A DNA stretch of 12,242 bases from an uncultured Muribaculaceae bacterium. Lineage in GTDB: Bacteria; Bacteroidota; Bacteroidia; Bacteroidales; Muribaculaceae. The position numbers and the translations under genes were made by a program. Below the pieces are notes generated by a model. It did not search any database and was not told the origin of the DNA. It saw only the letters and a program-made list of their open reading frames with translations. Shown here piece by piece: positions 1 through 7,887 of the stretch; the first letter of the stretch is position 1; each line of letters begins with the position of its first letter. The stretch lies in contig CAJTZS010000074.1 of the NCBI GenBank assembly GCA_910584055.1, positions 1 to 12,242 of the forward strand. Reading direction: 5' to 3'.

Positions 1-67
1 CATCGCGCGTACGTGCGTGAATATAACAACTTAAGAATTTCTAATGTCTATTATTAAAAACCGAGTT

Positions 68-658
68 ATGAAAAGAATTCCTATCAGATCATTTGTGACC
101 GCTATCGCTATGGTCATATGCGGGCTGTCGGCTTCTGCCGCAGATATATTCCCGTCTCTCTACGATTCCCCGAGTATCGAGACGGTCTACGTGTCTAAAG
201 CCATGATGATGAACTCCAATAAATCGAGATCCATCCTATATAACCAGCTTAACATCTACGATGCCAAAGATCTGGACGACCTGTATGTATACTCCGCAAA
301 AAATCCGGAAGGGATAGAGCTTGCCCGGAAGACGCTGGATGACTACATAAAGAAAAACAAGAGGATTGAAGTCCTTATGAGAACCAAATCCGAAAAAGAG
401 GAATCCGTGATCTATGGCATGCCGACTGACAAACCGGGATTTTATTCCAACATTATCATAATGAACAATGGGAAAAACTTCTCGATGGTAGTGCTCTCAG
501 GAACAATCCAACTGAACTTCGGACAGTTAGGTTTCTCCCTTCCTGATTCAAAGGGATTCTTAAGACAGTTGAAAGAGTTGGACCGACTGAAAAGTCTGGA
601 TCAGTTGGAAAGGCTGTCGAGAATGTCGGCAAGACGGTCTCCGATACCGATGGTGTAA
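68..658 (+). CDS. Secreted DUF4252-family protein
   Basis: Small exported protein of the Bacteroidetes DUF4252 type; the biochemical role of this family is not known. I start it at the ATG at 68 rather than the in-frame ATG at 44, because residues from 68 (MKRIPIRSF, then a hydrophobic run, then SASA before ADIF) form a classical type I signal peptide with the charged n-region at the very start. The upstream ATG would add eight residues (196 aa versus 204 aa). Family-like features are the N-terminal ETVYVSKAMM segment, the central IEVLMRTKS strand and the MVVLSGTIQLNFG segment near the end of the core. After the core comes a roughly 40-residue leucine-rich amphipathic tail (repeated L..L spacing, LKELDRLKSLDQLERL). 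The last 58 bp overlap the convergent transglutaminase-like gene. Upstream context lies outside the window and I see no promoter in the first 43 bp. Family assignment is from remembered motifs, so moderately sure. Confidence 0.72.
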   Translation: MKRIPIRSFVTAIAMVICGLSASAADIFPSLYDSPSIETVYVSKAMMMNSNKSRSILYNQLNIYDAKDLDDLYVYSAKNPEGIELARKTLDDYIKKNKRIEVLMRTKSEKEESVIYGMPTDKPGFYSNIIIMNNGKNFSMVVLSGTIQLNFGQLGFSLPDSKGFLRQLKELDRLKSLDQLERLSRMSARRSPIPMV

Positions 659-3177
659 CCCTGTGCTGCGAAAACCACACGGTTGAAAGTGTCGGCAACC
701 ACAACTATCGGACGCTCATCTGTTTCAAGATTGAGAGACGCCTTCAGTTCTCTTAACGAAACGCCCCCTCTGTCAACGCCAAACACCGCCGTCGAAGGCA
801 GCTTCGGGAAAGCATCAGCATTGAAACGCTCCATCTCCCCCTCATCTTCAAAGAGAAGCATCAGTTTATTACCCTGCTTATCAAACTCCTCCTTGAGCAT
901 GGAGATGTCGTTGAGAATATGAGATGTTGGCTCATTATTAGGTTTTATAAGCGCGAGAACATAGTAACCCCGACCGGTTTCTGACAGTATACTTCTGTCC
1001 GTGCCGGTCGTTTTGTCATGATATATGTTTTCCGCATTCAACGAGCCGATCACCGACAATGCATTGTCGTCCTTTCGTATGACAAGAGGCACATCAGTTT
1101 CTTCACCCTCCTTTATCTGAAAGATTTCACCGCGTGCGAGCACCGAACCGTCGGCCATACGCCGCCCTGTAAGAAGCATGTATTTCCCCTCTTCAAGATC
1201 TACTCCTCCGGGAGCAATCTCTTTTAGTCCGTCACCTTCCCCATATTCGAGCTGCACCGGGATTCCTCCGGCAAAACGAGAAAGTGCGAACTGGGAATAA
1301 TACTTGGGATTCTCAAGCCTGCCTTCCTGACGGTAGTCAAGCGTAAGTTTCCCATTGTGAGAAGCTGTGACTTTGTCTGCATCCTCATCGGCATCGAACC
1401 TTACATCCATCCATTTCCCTGCCGCATCGGCATACTGCGTCTTGAAAGTCACAGGATCAATGCGTGCCGGAATTCCGATACTTCGAGCCGCAGATACGAA
1501 AAATATGTCTCTGGAGCGTGAATCGGCACAAGCAGTACGCCACACGGCACGCGGATCCATACGCAGCGACGAAGGATTGCCCTCCGTATCAATCTTGATA
1601 TTCCTGACTGTCCAGTCTGCCAATTTTGACGGATCCTTTCTATAACTCTCTGCATCCTCCGGAGAAATCTCGGCTGAGAAGAAGGCTTTGTAAGGTACAA
1701 GCCATTCATTCTCAACCCGTGGATTGAGTATATAATCCACAAACAATGGATTGTCTGTGTAAATCGTGTTCTCAAGATTATCTACAAGCACATCAACAGG
1801 AATATCCCTGCGGTCTTTTTCGCTGACGGCGCAGAGAAGATCTATTGCCATGCCACGTTTCTCGGGCGCGCAACGCTCCATAAAACGGAGAATATTGTTG
1901 CCGTTTCCTCGCGCCTCAGTCAATATCTTTTCAAACCTCTTCTCATCGACGCCGAGTCTGGAAGCCTCCTTACGGGCAGTCTCCGAGGTAAAGAAGGTTG
2001 AGGTGTAAGCTTTTCTGATGCTGTCCTCGACAGCAAGCCTCCGGGCGTTCTCCCTTTCAGCGGCAACCGTCGCCACCGGGAGCGCACCCGACTGACGGGG
2101 AGGCACGATATCAAATTCGAATGATCCGGCATAGTCGGAGGATTTGTCAAGTTTTATTTCCAATATACTTCCATCCGAGGGATTCCCTTTGCCAAAACCG
2201 AAATATTCACCATCCGTGGCCCAAACCACAATATCACCTAACCCGGCAAGCAGGGACGCTTCTCCTTTCGAATCAGCCGTTTTTTGCACGGCAGGGAAAA
2301 GATCTGCATAATTATAGATACAGAAATTAACTTTTGCACCGTCCGCTACCTTTCCGTATTTATCAGTTACGCGCACTTTCAAAACACCGGTCGGAGCATA
2401 ATTGGAGGTGACATTGATGGTTGTGAGCAAAGGTTCGGACTTCAATACCTCTTCCGGCCCGTCATATGGTCCGAACACTTTTGTTGTCATCAAGAGTCCC
2501 CGCGAAGCGGGAGCATTAAACCAGGCGATATTTAGGTCGGGAGCAGGTTCGCAAGCTCCTATGAAATACCATTTCCCATCAGCCCAGGCTTCGACCCAGG
2601 CATGATTGTCATCAGTGTGCGCCCACCGTGGAGTATAGACTTGCCGCGCCGGTATACCCATCGCCCTCAATGCCGCCACAGTGAAGGTGGATTCCTCCCC
2701 ACACCGACCTATTGCCTGACTTACTGAACTCAACGGACTACTTGTACGAGCATCGGATGGCTGATAAGTGACCTTCTCATGGCACCAGTGGTTGATTTCC
2801 AATATCGCTTCCCGCATGGACAGGCCTTTTACGCGGTCTTTCAACTCATTGTAGAACACTATCCGGCTCAAATCAAGATTTTCGTTGTTCACCCTCACCG
2901 GCAAGACAAAATGACGGAACTCTCTCTCCGGAACATTCTTTCCCCACGGCATCTCATCACGGGCTTTCAGAGAATACATCACGTTCGACAGATAGAATTC
3001 AGGAGAATGGGCAGTGGCATCCGGAAGAGGGAGATATGAATACAGCCACTCCATCCCACTACGGGCTTCCGGGGTCAATGTATCAAGCATACTCTTCGGG
3101 GGCTTTACAACTGTGGCATCCAGAGATAAACCTGCTGCCATTATCATCACGCTTGCAACTATCTGTCTTATTTCCAT
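601..3177 (-). CDS. Exported multidomain transglutaminase-like protein (two TG-like domains, thioredoxin-like C-terminus)
   Basis: 858-aa protein with an N-terminal export signal (MEIRQIVASVMIMAAGLSLDA), probably periplasmic or surface. Residues about 110-235 form a transglutaminase/protease-like domain: Cys159 in GRCGEES, GIPARQVY at 174-181 and His192 in DNHAWVEAW give the Cys-His pair. The usual Asp strand reads KWYFIGACEP, so the third catalytic residue is not obvious. Residues about 250-345 look like a beta-sandwich of the carboxypeptidase-regulatory type. About 500-600 is a second TG-like repeat (SRDIFFVSAARSIGIPARID) in which Ser553 aligns with the catalytic Cys, so it is probably inactive. 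About 735-858 resembles a thioredoxin/TlpA fold (ERPIVVVADTFNRVVFAAQGY), with no CXXC and no cysteine at all after residue 550. It is the last gene of the fucosidase-cutC operon, 22 nt after cutC. Substrate unknown; peptide or glycopeptide hydrolysis is more likely than crosslinking, by inference. Confidence 0.85.
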   Translation of the reverse strand: MEIRQIVASVMIMAAGLSLDATVVKPPKSMLDTLTPEARSGMEWLYSYLPLPDATAHSPEFYLSNVMYSLKARDEMPWGKNVPEREFRHFVLPVRVNNENLDLSRIVFYNELKDRVKGLSMREAILEINHWCHEKVTYQPSDARTSSPLSSVSQAIGRCGEESTFTVAALRAMGIPARQVYTPRWAHTDDNHAWVEAWADGKWYFIGACEPAPDLNIAWFNAPASRGLLMTTKVFGPYDGPEEVLKSEPLLTTINVTSNYAPTGVLKVRVTDKYGKVADGAKVNFCIYNYADLFPAVQKTADSKGEASLLAGLGDIVVWATDGEYFGFGKGNPSDGSILEIKLDKSSDYAGSFEFDIVPPRQSGALPVATVAAERENARRLAVEDSIRKAYTSTFFTSETARKEASRLGVDEKRFEKILTEARGNGNNILRFMERCAPEKRGMAIDLLCAVSEKDRRDIPVDVLVDNLENTIYTDNPLFVDYILNPRVENEWLVPYKAFFSAEISPEDAESYRKDPSKLADWTVRNIKIDTEGNPSSLRMDPRAVWRTACADSRSRDIFFVSAARSIGIPARIDPVTFKTQYADAAGKWMDVRFDADEDADKVTASHNGKLTLDYRQEGRLENPKYYSQFALSRFAGGIPVQLEYGEGDGLKEIAPGGVDLEEGKYMLLTGRRMADGSVLARGEIFQIKEGEETDVPLVIRKDDNALSVIGSLNAENIYHDKTTGTDRSILSETGRGYYVLALIKPNNEPTSHILNDISMLKEEFDKQGNKLMLLFEDEGEMERFNADAFPKLPSTAVFGVDRGGVSLRELKASLNLETDERPIVVVADTFNRVVFAAQGYTIGIGDRLADILDSLSN

Positions 3178-3199
3178 TCCTAATCTTTTCTATTTCTGA

Positions 3200-3973
3200 T
3201 CATTGTTTATGAAGTTCCTCCTTCAGTTTGCGAACTATTTCGCGGGAAGTGGCATATCGCATATATTCATCGGCTTCACCGGTTCCCATCCCTACCCCTT
3301 CACGGCGAAAACGCATGCGGCTCTCCACTTGGATTTTGGCAGAGGCATGTATCTCTGTCACCTCTGTCTCTTCCACAATCTTTCTTATATTCTCGGGATT
3401 GACTCCTGCCCCGGGCATTATCGATATTCTACCTGCCGCTCTTCTATGCAGTTCGGAAATAAGCTGCACTCCGTCTTCGGCGGTGGCAGCCTGACCGGAT
3501 GTGAGGATTCTGTCAAATCCGAGCTTTATTATCACCTCCAACGCCTCGAATGGATCCCGGCAGAGATCAAACGCCCTATGGAAGGTAGTCGTCACTTTCC
3601 TGTCTCCCTGCAATGACTGACGAATTGCATCCATCACCTTCTCACACGCATATTCATCCACTTCTCCATCTGCCGTCAATGCACCGAACACAATACCGTC
3701 TGCCTGCGCTCCGACTGCATATGCCGTGTCCTGCACGCATTGCATCAACTCTTTGTCGCTGTAAAGGAAATCTCCGGCACGGGGTCGCACAAGGATATTC
3801 ACGGGCACAGGATCGAGTCTGCGACGGCTCTTCCAAAGTGTCTGTTCAATCAATCCTGCGGAGGGTGTGACTCCTCCTGCCTCAAGGGCACTGCAAAGTT
3901 CAATCCTGTCAGCGCCTCCGTTTATAGCTTCTCCGGCACTGTCAATATCAGCGCAGCATATCTCAAGTATCAT
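3200..3973 (-). CDS. cutC: CutC-family protein (TIM barrel)
   Basis: 257-aa cytoplasmic protein of the CutC family, close to the roughly 248-aa E. coli protein. It shows the family motifs in order: ADRIELCSALEAGGVTPS at 21-38, VNILVRPRAGDF at 58-69, TFHRAFD at 130-136, RILTSG at 155-160, IMPGAGVN at 185-192 and EIHASA at 207-212. These are the strand ends of a TIM barrel. The family was named for copper tolerance. In E. coli that phenotype was later traced largely to the small RNA MicL encoded in the cutC 3' region, so the enzyme's own reaction is unsettled and a copper role should not be assumed here. The start codon overlaps the fucosidase stop (ATGA at 3973-3970), a strong sign of translational coupling and a hint that CutC may act on something released or imported with fucosylated glycans (inference). 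Confidence 0.93.
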   Translation of the reverse strand: MILEICCADIDSAGEAINGGADRIELCSALEAGGVTPSAGLIEQTLWKSRRRLDPVPVNILVRPRAGDFLYSDKELMQCVQDTAYAVGAQADGIVFGALTADGEVDEYACEKVMDAIRQSLQGDRKVTTTFHRAFDLCRDPFEALEVIIKLGFDRILTSGQAATAEDGVQLISELHRRAAGRISIMPGAGVNPENIRKIVEETEVTEIHASAKIQVESRMRFRREGVGMGTGEADEYMRYATSREIVRKLKEELHKQ

Positions 3974-5283
3974 ATCTCAACTTCTATAATATAATCATCA
4001 GAATCCGGAATCGAAGGGAGCGAGACTGTGAAACCGTCTTCACTTTTCTTATATTTCAGTTTTCCTTTGTCTGAAAACTCCTTTACGCCTTTGATTTTTG
4101 CGGTATATGGCACAAACACTTCATCTGTTTCAGGTGTCATCACATGAAGGAAAAGACGATTGCCTTTGGTGGTGGCAGTTCCCCATGTCTGTGGTTTAAA
4201 CGGAGAGCCTTGTGTGCCATAAATGGTCTCACCATTCGCCCGCATCCATTTGCCAAGGTCACGAAGACGCTCTACCGAAGCAGCCGGTAATTCCCCGTTA
4301 GGTTGCGGACCGATATTGAGAAGAAGGTTGGCACCCATTCCCGCAGTCTTCACAAGATAACGGATAAGTGTGCGGGAATCCTTGTAGTTCGTATCCTCAA
4401 CCTTATACCCCCACATGCCGTTCATTGTCTGGCACGTCTCAAGCGGCAGATTGCTGATTCCGTTATTACCGCTGTATCCTGCAGTATTCTCCCCGGGAAC
4501 ATCCCGCTCGAAAATCTGAATATCCTCACCGGGGAAAGGAGGCATATGATGGTTATTCCCGATGAGACATCCTGGCTGCAGGTTATGAATCATGGCATAT
4601 TGTTGAGGCAATTCCCAGTCGAATGGCACTTTGTCTTCGTCATGATCCCACCAGCCGTCGAACCAAATTGCCCTTACTGGACCATAATTTGTCAATAACT
4701 CGGTGAGCTGACGGTTCATAAAGCCGTAATAAGATTTCCAATCGTTGACCAGGGAATCCCGTCCCGTGGTATGGCCGGTACGCCCTTGCGGGTAATCTTG
4801 CCTCCCCCAGTCAAGATGGGAATAATAAAGATGCAGTTTAATATCCTGGTTATGACATTCATCGGCAAGTTCCTTCAATACATCGCGTTTAAAAGGCGTT
4901 CCGTCAACTATATTATAATCACTTTCATCAGTCTTGAACATCGAGAAGCCATCATGATGCCGCGTTGTGAAACATATGTATTTTGCTCCGGAATCCTTGA
5001 TTGCCGACACCCATTCCGCAGCATTGAAATCCGCGGGATAGAATCCTTTGGCGGCTTTTGAATACTCTGAATGCAACGGCCCATAATTCAGATACCATTC
5101 ACCCCTGGCATACATGCTGTATATTCCCCAATGAATGAATATCCCGAACCTGTCGGCAGAAAACTCCGCCTGACTCCGTCTCACCTCCTGAGAAGGCACA
5201 TACTCCTCCCCCTTCGTCAAAGCGGGGAACAATATCGCGACAGCAGTCACAACGCCAAATATAAACCCTTTATTCATAAACAA
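3970..5283 (-). CDS. Secreted alpha-L-fucosidase, glycoside hydrolase family 29
   Basis: 437-aa retaining exo-fucosidase that would cleave terminal alpha-L-fucose from host or dietary glycans. The N-terminus has a type I signal peptide (NKGFIFGVVTAVAILFPALTKG before EEY), so it acts in the periplasm or outside. GH29 hallmarks are RFGIFIHWGIYS at 45-56 with His51-Trp52, TTRHHDGF at 106-113, and AIWFDGWWD at 205-213, where Asp209 is the expected nucleophile. IFERDVPGENT at 257-267 makes Glu259 (or Glu265) the likely acid/base, and LLLNIGPQPNG is at 320-330. A small C-terminal beta domain follows the barrel; no extra carbohydrate-binding module is visible. The length suits a minimal GH29 enzyme. 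Met3 is an equally plausible start. It is the first gene of an operon with cutC and the transglutaminase-like gene and has a recognisable promoter at 5322-5353. Which fucose linkage it prefers cannot be told from sequence alone. Confidence 0.94.
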   Translation of the reverse strand: MFMNKGFIFGVVTAVAILFPALTKGEEYVPSQEVRRSQAEFSADRFGIFIHWGIYSMYARGEWYLNYGPLHSEYSKAAKGFYPADFNAAEWVSAIKDSGAKYICFTTRHHDGFSMFKTDESDYNIVDGTPFKRDVLKELADECHNQDIKLHLYYSHLDWGRQDYPQGRTGHTTGRDSLVNDWKSYYGFMNRQLTELLTNYGPVRAIWFDGWWDHDEDKVPFDWELPQQYAMIHNLQPGCLIGNNHHMPPFPGEDIQIFERDVPGENTAGYSGNNGISNLPLETCQTMNGMWGYKVEDTNYKDSRTLIRYLVKTAGMGANLLLNIGPQPNGELPAASVERLRDLGKWMRANGETIYGTQGSPFKPQTWGTATTKGNRLFLHVMTPETDEVFVPYTAKIKGVKEFSDKGKLKYKKSEDGFTVSLPSIPDSDDYIIEVEI

Positions 5284-5321
5284 TACCGACTGAGAATCTC
5301 TAAACTATAAAGAATTATTTA

Positions 5322-5353
5322 CAAATGTAATATATAGAATCTACATATCCAAA
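5322..5353 (-). promoter_or_regulatory. Bacteroidetes-type promoter of the fucosidase-cutC-TG operon
   Basis: Read on the minus strand there is a TTTG (-33 element, 5353-5350), a 20-bp spacer and TACATTTG (-7 element, 5329-5322). This fits the Bacteroides primary-sigma consensus TTTG-N19-21-TAnnTTTG exactly. A start site a few bases downstream (about 5315-5318) would leave a leader of about 32-35 nt before the fucosidase ATG. The leader and spacer are very AT-rich. Confidence 0.75.
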
Positions 5354-5414
5354 TACTTGACACTTTCTATCGATACTACAATGCGAATTCATGTTTGTCG
5401 AACTGGATATTATC

Positions 5415-5587
5415 CCTCGCAGAGCCGCAGAGGGAGCAGATTGACACTTTTTTAGGGTCGTGAACTCCCGGCAGAGTGGCAGAGCCTGCCGCAGCGATTT
5501 TAGCGACAGGTTCCGCTCCTCGGCAGGAGTGGAAACGACCTCTGACAACCGGATAGGCATGCTCTGCCACTCTGCGGCTCTGCGAGG
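5415..5587. repeat. Structured inverted-repeat element with 8-bp-period GCAGAGNN units
   Basis: The outer arms cctcgcagagccgcagag (5415-5432) and its exact reverse complement (5570-5587) form an 18-bp perfect inverted repeat. A second perfect 15-bp pair, gcagagtggcagagc (5471-5485) with 5561-5575, shares part of the right arm. As a result the whole 27-nt right arm 5561-5587 can pair without a break to two left segments, 5415-5426 and 5471-5485. Inside is a further 10-bp stem with a CGGC loop (TTCCGCTCCT at 5511-5520 with AGGAGTGGAA at 5525-5534, one G-U on the + strand). GCAGAG or its complement CTCTGC occurs seven times, in groups spaced 8 bp apart (5419, 5427; 5471, 5479; 5562, 5570, 5578). 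No clear target-site duplication flanks it. It could be a palindromic intergenic repeat, a non-autonomous mobile element, or a structured RNA. Confidence 0.7.
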
Positions 5588-5662
5588 TAAAAAATGACGC
5601 GTCGTCGCAGAAACAAGGACAAAATCCGATTGAAAAATGTTTGACACAAAGTTTGCCTCGAT

Positions 5663-5686
5663 GCTGCCGTTGCGAGCAACAGCAGC
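5663..5686 (-). terminator. Candidate hairpin downstream of the outer-membrane protein gene
   Basis: In the minus-strand transcript the sequence GCTGCTGTTG-CTCG-CAACGGCAGC folds into a 10-bp stem (one U-G pair) with a four-base loop, about 80-100 nt past the stop codon of the upstream gene. The T-rich tail expected of a canonical intrinsic terminator is missing immediately after it, so it may be only an RNA stabiliser or part of the adjacent repeat element. Confidence 0.35.
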
Positions 5687-5762
5687 TCCCCTCCGGCTAC
5701 TCGCTTAGGCACATTTAGTTTTACCAATCCGATAAATGGGAATTTAACCGATTCATAAATCC

Positions 5763-7823
5763 CTAATCGGCGCGGAGGATGCCGGTGGAAATGCTGCGGT
5801 CGATATTACGCGAGTCACGGGAGGCCTTTTTACCGAAATCCAATGACCAGTTTAGCTTGATATAAGCTGACGTGCGGTCTGCAGGGGTGTAATAAGCGTT
5901 GTGAAACCTGTATTCTTGCGTATCAAGGGAATAACGATAAAGCGGGCGACGTGAAAAAGGATTATTTGTCCCCGCTTCTACCCTCAACGATTTCCAGCCC
6001 CAAGACACAGACAACCCATAGAGCCATGGTGTACGGACAGTTTCCAGATTATATCCCGTTGCTTTAACAGGTGTTTCCACATGTGCATTAATGGAAAAGT
6101 CTCCTAAATAATATGCCGCCTGCGCGCTCCCCTTCCAACATGCGGAAGAAATGTCGGCAGCTTTGGAATACCTGTTATACATCCATCCTCCCGTTGCCTG
6201 CAGGTTTAATTTTGATGACGGCATCCACGTGGCGGAAAGGGAAAAATCCAACTGATTCCATCTGCCATCAGGCAGATAAGACTGAACAAGCATGCCATTT
6301 TCAAACGAATAATTAGTCAGCTGAAGTTTATAGGCTCCGTTATACAAAGCCACTGCCTGCATATTCAGATTCCCGACACCAAGGCCATACACAGCCATAA
6401 ACCGCATGATACCAGTTTGTTTAAGATCGGGATTCCCCCGTTTCAGTTGAATCAGGTCAACTCTTTGTGTGGCGGCTGACATGAACGAGAGCTGTGGGAA
6501 AGAATTGCCATAGAGCGCAAGCAACTGCAAGAACTGTTTATCAACAGGCCGTGTGGTGAATACGAATTGCAGTCTGGGCGCGATATGTTTTACCCTTTCC
6601 CGGCCGTGAAGGCGATAGAATTGGGCAGACACCCCCGGTGCAACCCTTACGGATGAGTTTCCCCATAACGGATGCACGTATTCTCCGAACAGCAGTGTCT
6701 CCGAAGACCATAGATGTTGCCAGGAGGCATTATTCCCGTAATAATCAGCCGAACTGACATTATATAATTCCGAAAGTTTAAATACCAATGAATTTCCTCG
6801 TTTAAACTTTAACCCGTAAGTCAAATCGGCAGTGAAGCTATAATAATTCTCCACCGTGGAAGAAAGCACATCCTCTTTCGCCTCATTATATTCGTATGCA
6901 TAATGGTTACGGGAAGCGGTAGCGCTTGCAGAAGACTCCATGAATTGCCCATGAGAGAGATTGAAACTCCCGCTGAGTCCGAGACTATATTTGAAACCTC
7001 GTGACGATGAATTTTTAGATGATTCGACCGATAACGGACCGGAGTCAAGTCCGGAATAATCAAGTTTTGAAGATTCAGAATCTTCAGGAGAGGCGTCGCG
7101 CACAAAATTAAACGTTGCCCGCAATGTCCGCCTTTCGTTCTTGTTTCTCACCCTGAACTGCGCATACTGTGAATTCTTCCGTTTACGGGAATCATACGAA
7201 CTATAATGCCGTCCTACGGCTGACGATGGGAAACAAATATCTTCTTCCCGGATTGTCTGCGCACCTTTTATATCAGAGAAGTCAGAGCCGCCAAACAGTG
7301 TGTATTGCGTATTACCGCCATAAACTTTTGCAGCAAGATTGTAATCCCCGTTCGTATAGCCAACGCGCTGAAGGGCATCAATAGCTATGTAACCTCCCGT
7401 ATCCCGTTTCTTCAATATGAAATTAAGCACAACGTTATTACCTGCATATTTCCCCGTAGGCGATTCCATGTATTGAACCTTCAACACGTCTGCAGGGCGT
7501 AGTTGTCTCACCTCCCGCACATCGGACGGCAAACCATCGATGAAAAGTGACACGGCACCACCCAAAGCATTTATCTCCCCCTTGTCTACATTAACCTGCA
7601 CACCGGGAATCATCAAATTGCGTATAAGCCCATAGCCTGAAGAGGAGTGCTTGAGCTGACGTTTATTCGGGACAACCTCAAGACCTTCGGGTGTACGCTT
7701 GAATTGTTCAGCCTTTACTACAAACTCCGGTAAATCCCGCTGCGCCGCGACAGGATTAGTATCAGACAATACCCCAAAGAATATACACAAATAAGAAAAA
7801 ATCGTTCGATAATGTATTCTCAT
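5763..7823 (-). CDS. TonB-receptor-like outer-membrane beta-barrel protein
   Basis: 686-aa outer-membrane protein. A signal peptide (hydrophobic SYLCIFFGVLS, cleavage near PVAA before QRD) is followed by a short N-terminal stretch (LPEFVVKAEQF). Next is a plug-like domain at about 55-140 (IPGVQVNVDKGEINALGG, VSLFIDGLPSD, ADVLKVQYMESPTGKYAG, VVLNFILKK), then about 540 residues of alternating, aromatic-bounded beta strands typical of a 22-stranded barrel. This pattern fits the Bacteroidetes OMP_b-brl_3 / TonB-dependent receptor group. The N-terminal carboxypeptidase-regulatory domain common in SusC-like proteins is absent and no SusD partner is adjacent, so it is not a typical polysaccharide-utilisation transporter. 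The last strand (SAYIKLNWSLDFGKKA) is followed by a charged tail of about 20 residues, common in this group. It is divergent from a two-component system that may control it. The ligand is unknown. Confidence 0.82.
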   Translation of the reverse strand: MRIHYRTIFSYLCIFFGVLSDTNPVAAQRDLPEFVVKAEQFKRTPEGLEVVPNKRQLKHSSSGYGLIRNLMIPGVQVNVDKGEINALGGAVSLFIDGLPSDVREVRQLRPADVLKVQYMESPTGKYAGNNVVLNFILKKRDTGGYIAIDALQRVGYTNGDYNLAAKVYGGNTQYTLFGGSDFSDIKGAQTIREEDICFPSSAVGRHYSSYDSRKRKNSQYAQFRVRNKNERRTLRATFNFVRDASPEDSESSKLDYSGLDSGPLSVESSKNSSSRGFKYSLGLSGSFNLSHGQFMESSASATASRNHYAYEYNEAKEDVLSSTVENYYSFTADLTYGLKFKRGNSLVFKLSELYNVSSADYYGNNASWQHLWSSETLLFGEYVHPLWGNSSVRVAPGVSAQFYRLHGRERVKHIAPRLQFVFTTRPVDKQFLQLLALYGNSFPQLSFMSAATQRVDLIQLKRGNPDLKQTGIMRFMAVYGLGVGNLNMQAVALYNGAYKLQLTNYSFENGMLVQSYLPDGRWNQLDFSLSATWMPSSKLNLQATGGWMYNRYSKAADISSACWKGSAQAAYYLGDFSINAHVETPVKATGYNLETVRTPWLYGLSVSWGWKSLRVEAGTNNPFSRRPLYRYSLDTQEYRFHNAYYTPADRTSAYIKLNWSLDFGKKASRDSRNIDRSISTGILRAD

Positions 7824-7887
7824 GGAAAAAATTTTAAATAGAATTAACTGAATTACTGGTTTTCACATTCGAAATTAAGTAACGAAG

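Larger units (their letters stand above)
5284..5762. other. 479-bp gene-free intergenic region
   Basis: No convincing protein gene lies here. The open frames present have repetitive, low-complexity content and track the inverted repeats. Contents from left to right: the fucosidase promoter (5322-5353); a TTGACACTTT motif at 5357-5366, repeated exactly at 5441-5450, with a shorter TTGACAC at 5641-5647; the structured inverted-repeat element 5415-5587; a hairpin at 5663-5686; and an imperfect AT-rich dyad near 5726-5753 just past the stop of the outer-membrane protein gene. The flanking genes point the same way (minus), so this is the 3' region of one gene and the 5' region of the next. Confidence 0.8.

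Noticed and set aside
3203..3616. 137-aa open frame on the + strand inside cutC
   Set aside because: It is antisense to a well-conserved cutC gene and has no recognisable protein features.
4303..4698. 131-aa open frame on the + strand inside the fucosidase gene
   Set aside because: It is a shadow of the GH29 coding sequence; the reverse strand carries all GH29 motifs intact.
5415..5587. CRISPR array
   Set aside because: The repeats are 6-bp units in inverted orientation with 8-bp period and no regular 25-40-bp spacers; no cas genes are near.
5415..5587. Complete insertion sequence
   Set aside because: The segment between the inverted repeats is only 137 bp, holds no transposase frame, and has no clear target-site duplication.
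5376..5727. Overlapping minus-strand open frames (64-110 aa) in the intergenic region
   Set aside because: They cover the inverted repeats, overlap one another in different frames, show no domain or membrane features, and their composition follows the GCAGAG repeats rather than protein constraint.
5726..5753. Terminator hairpin right after the outer-membrane protein gene
   Set aside because: The AT-rich dyad has two internal mismatches and no T-tract.
5763..7823. SusC of a polysaccharide-utilisation locus linked to the fucosidase
   Set aside because: No SusD-like gene is adjacent, the protein is shorter than SusC and lacks the N-terminal carboxypeptidase-like domain, and 479 bp with an independent promoter separate it from the fucosidase.
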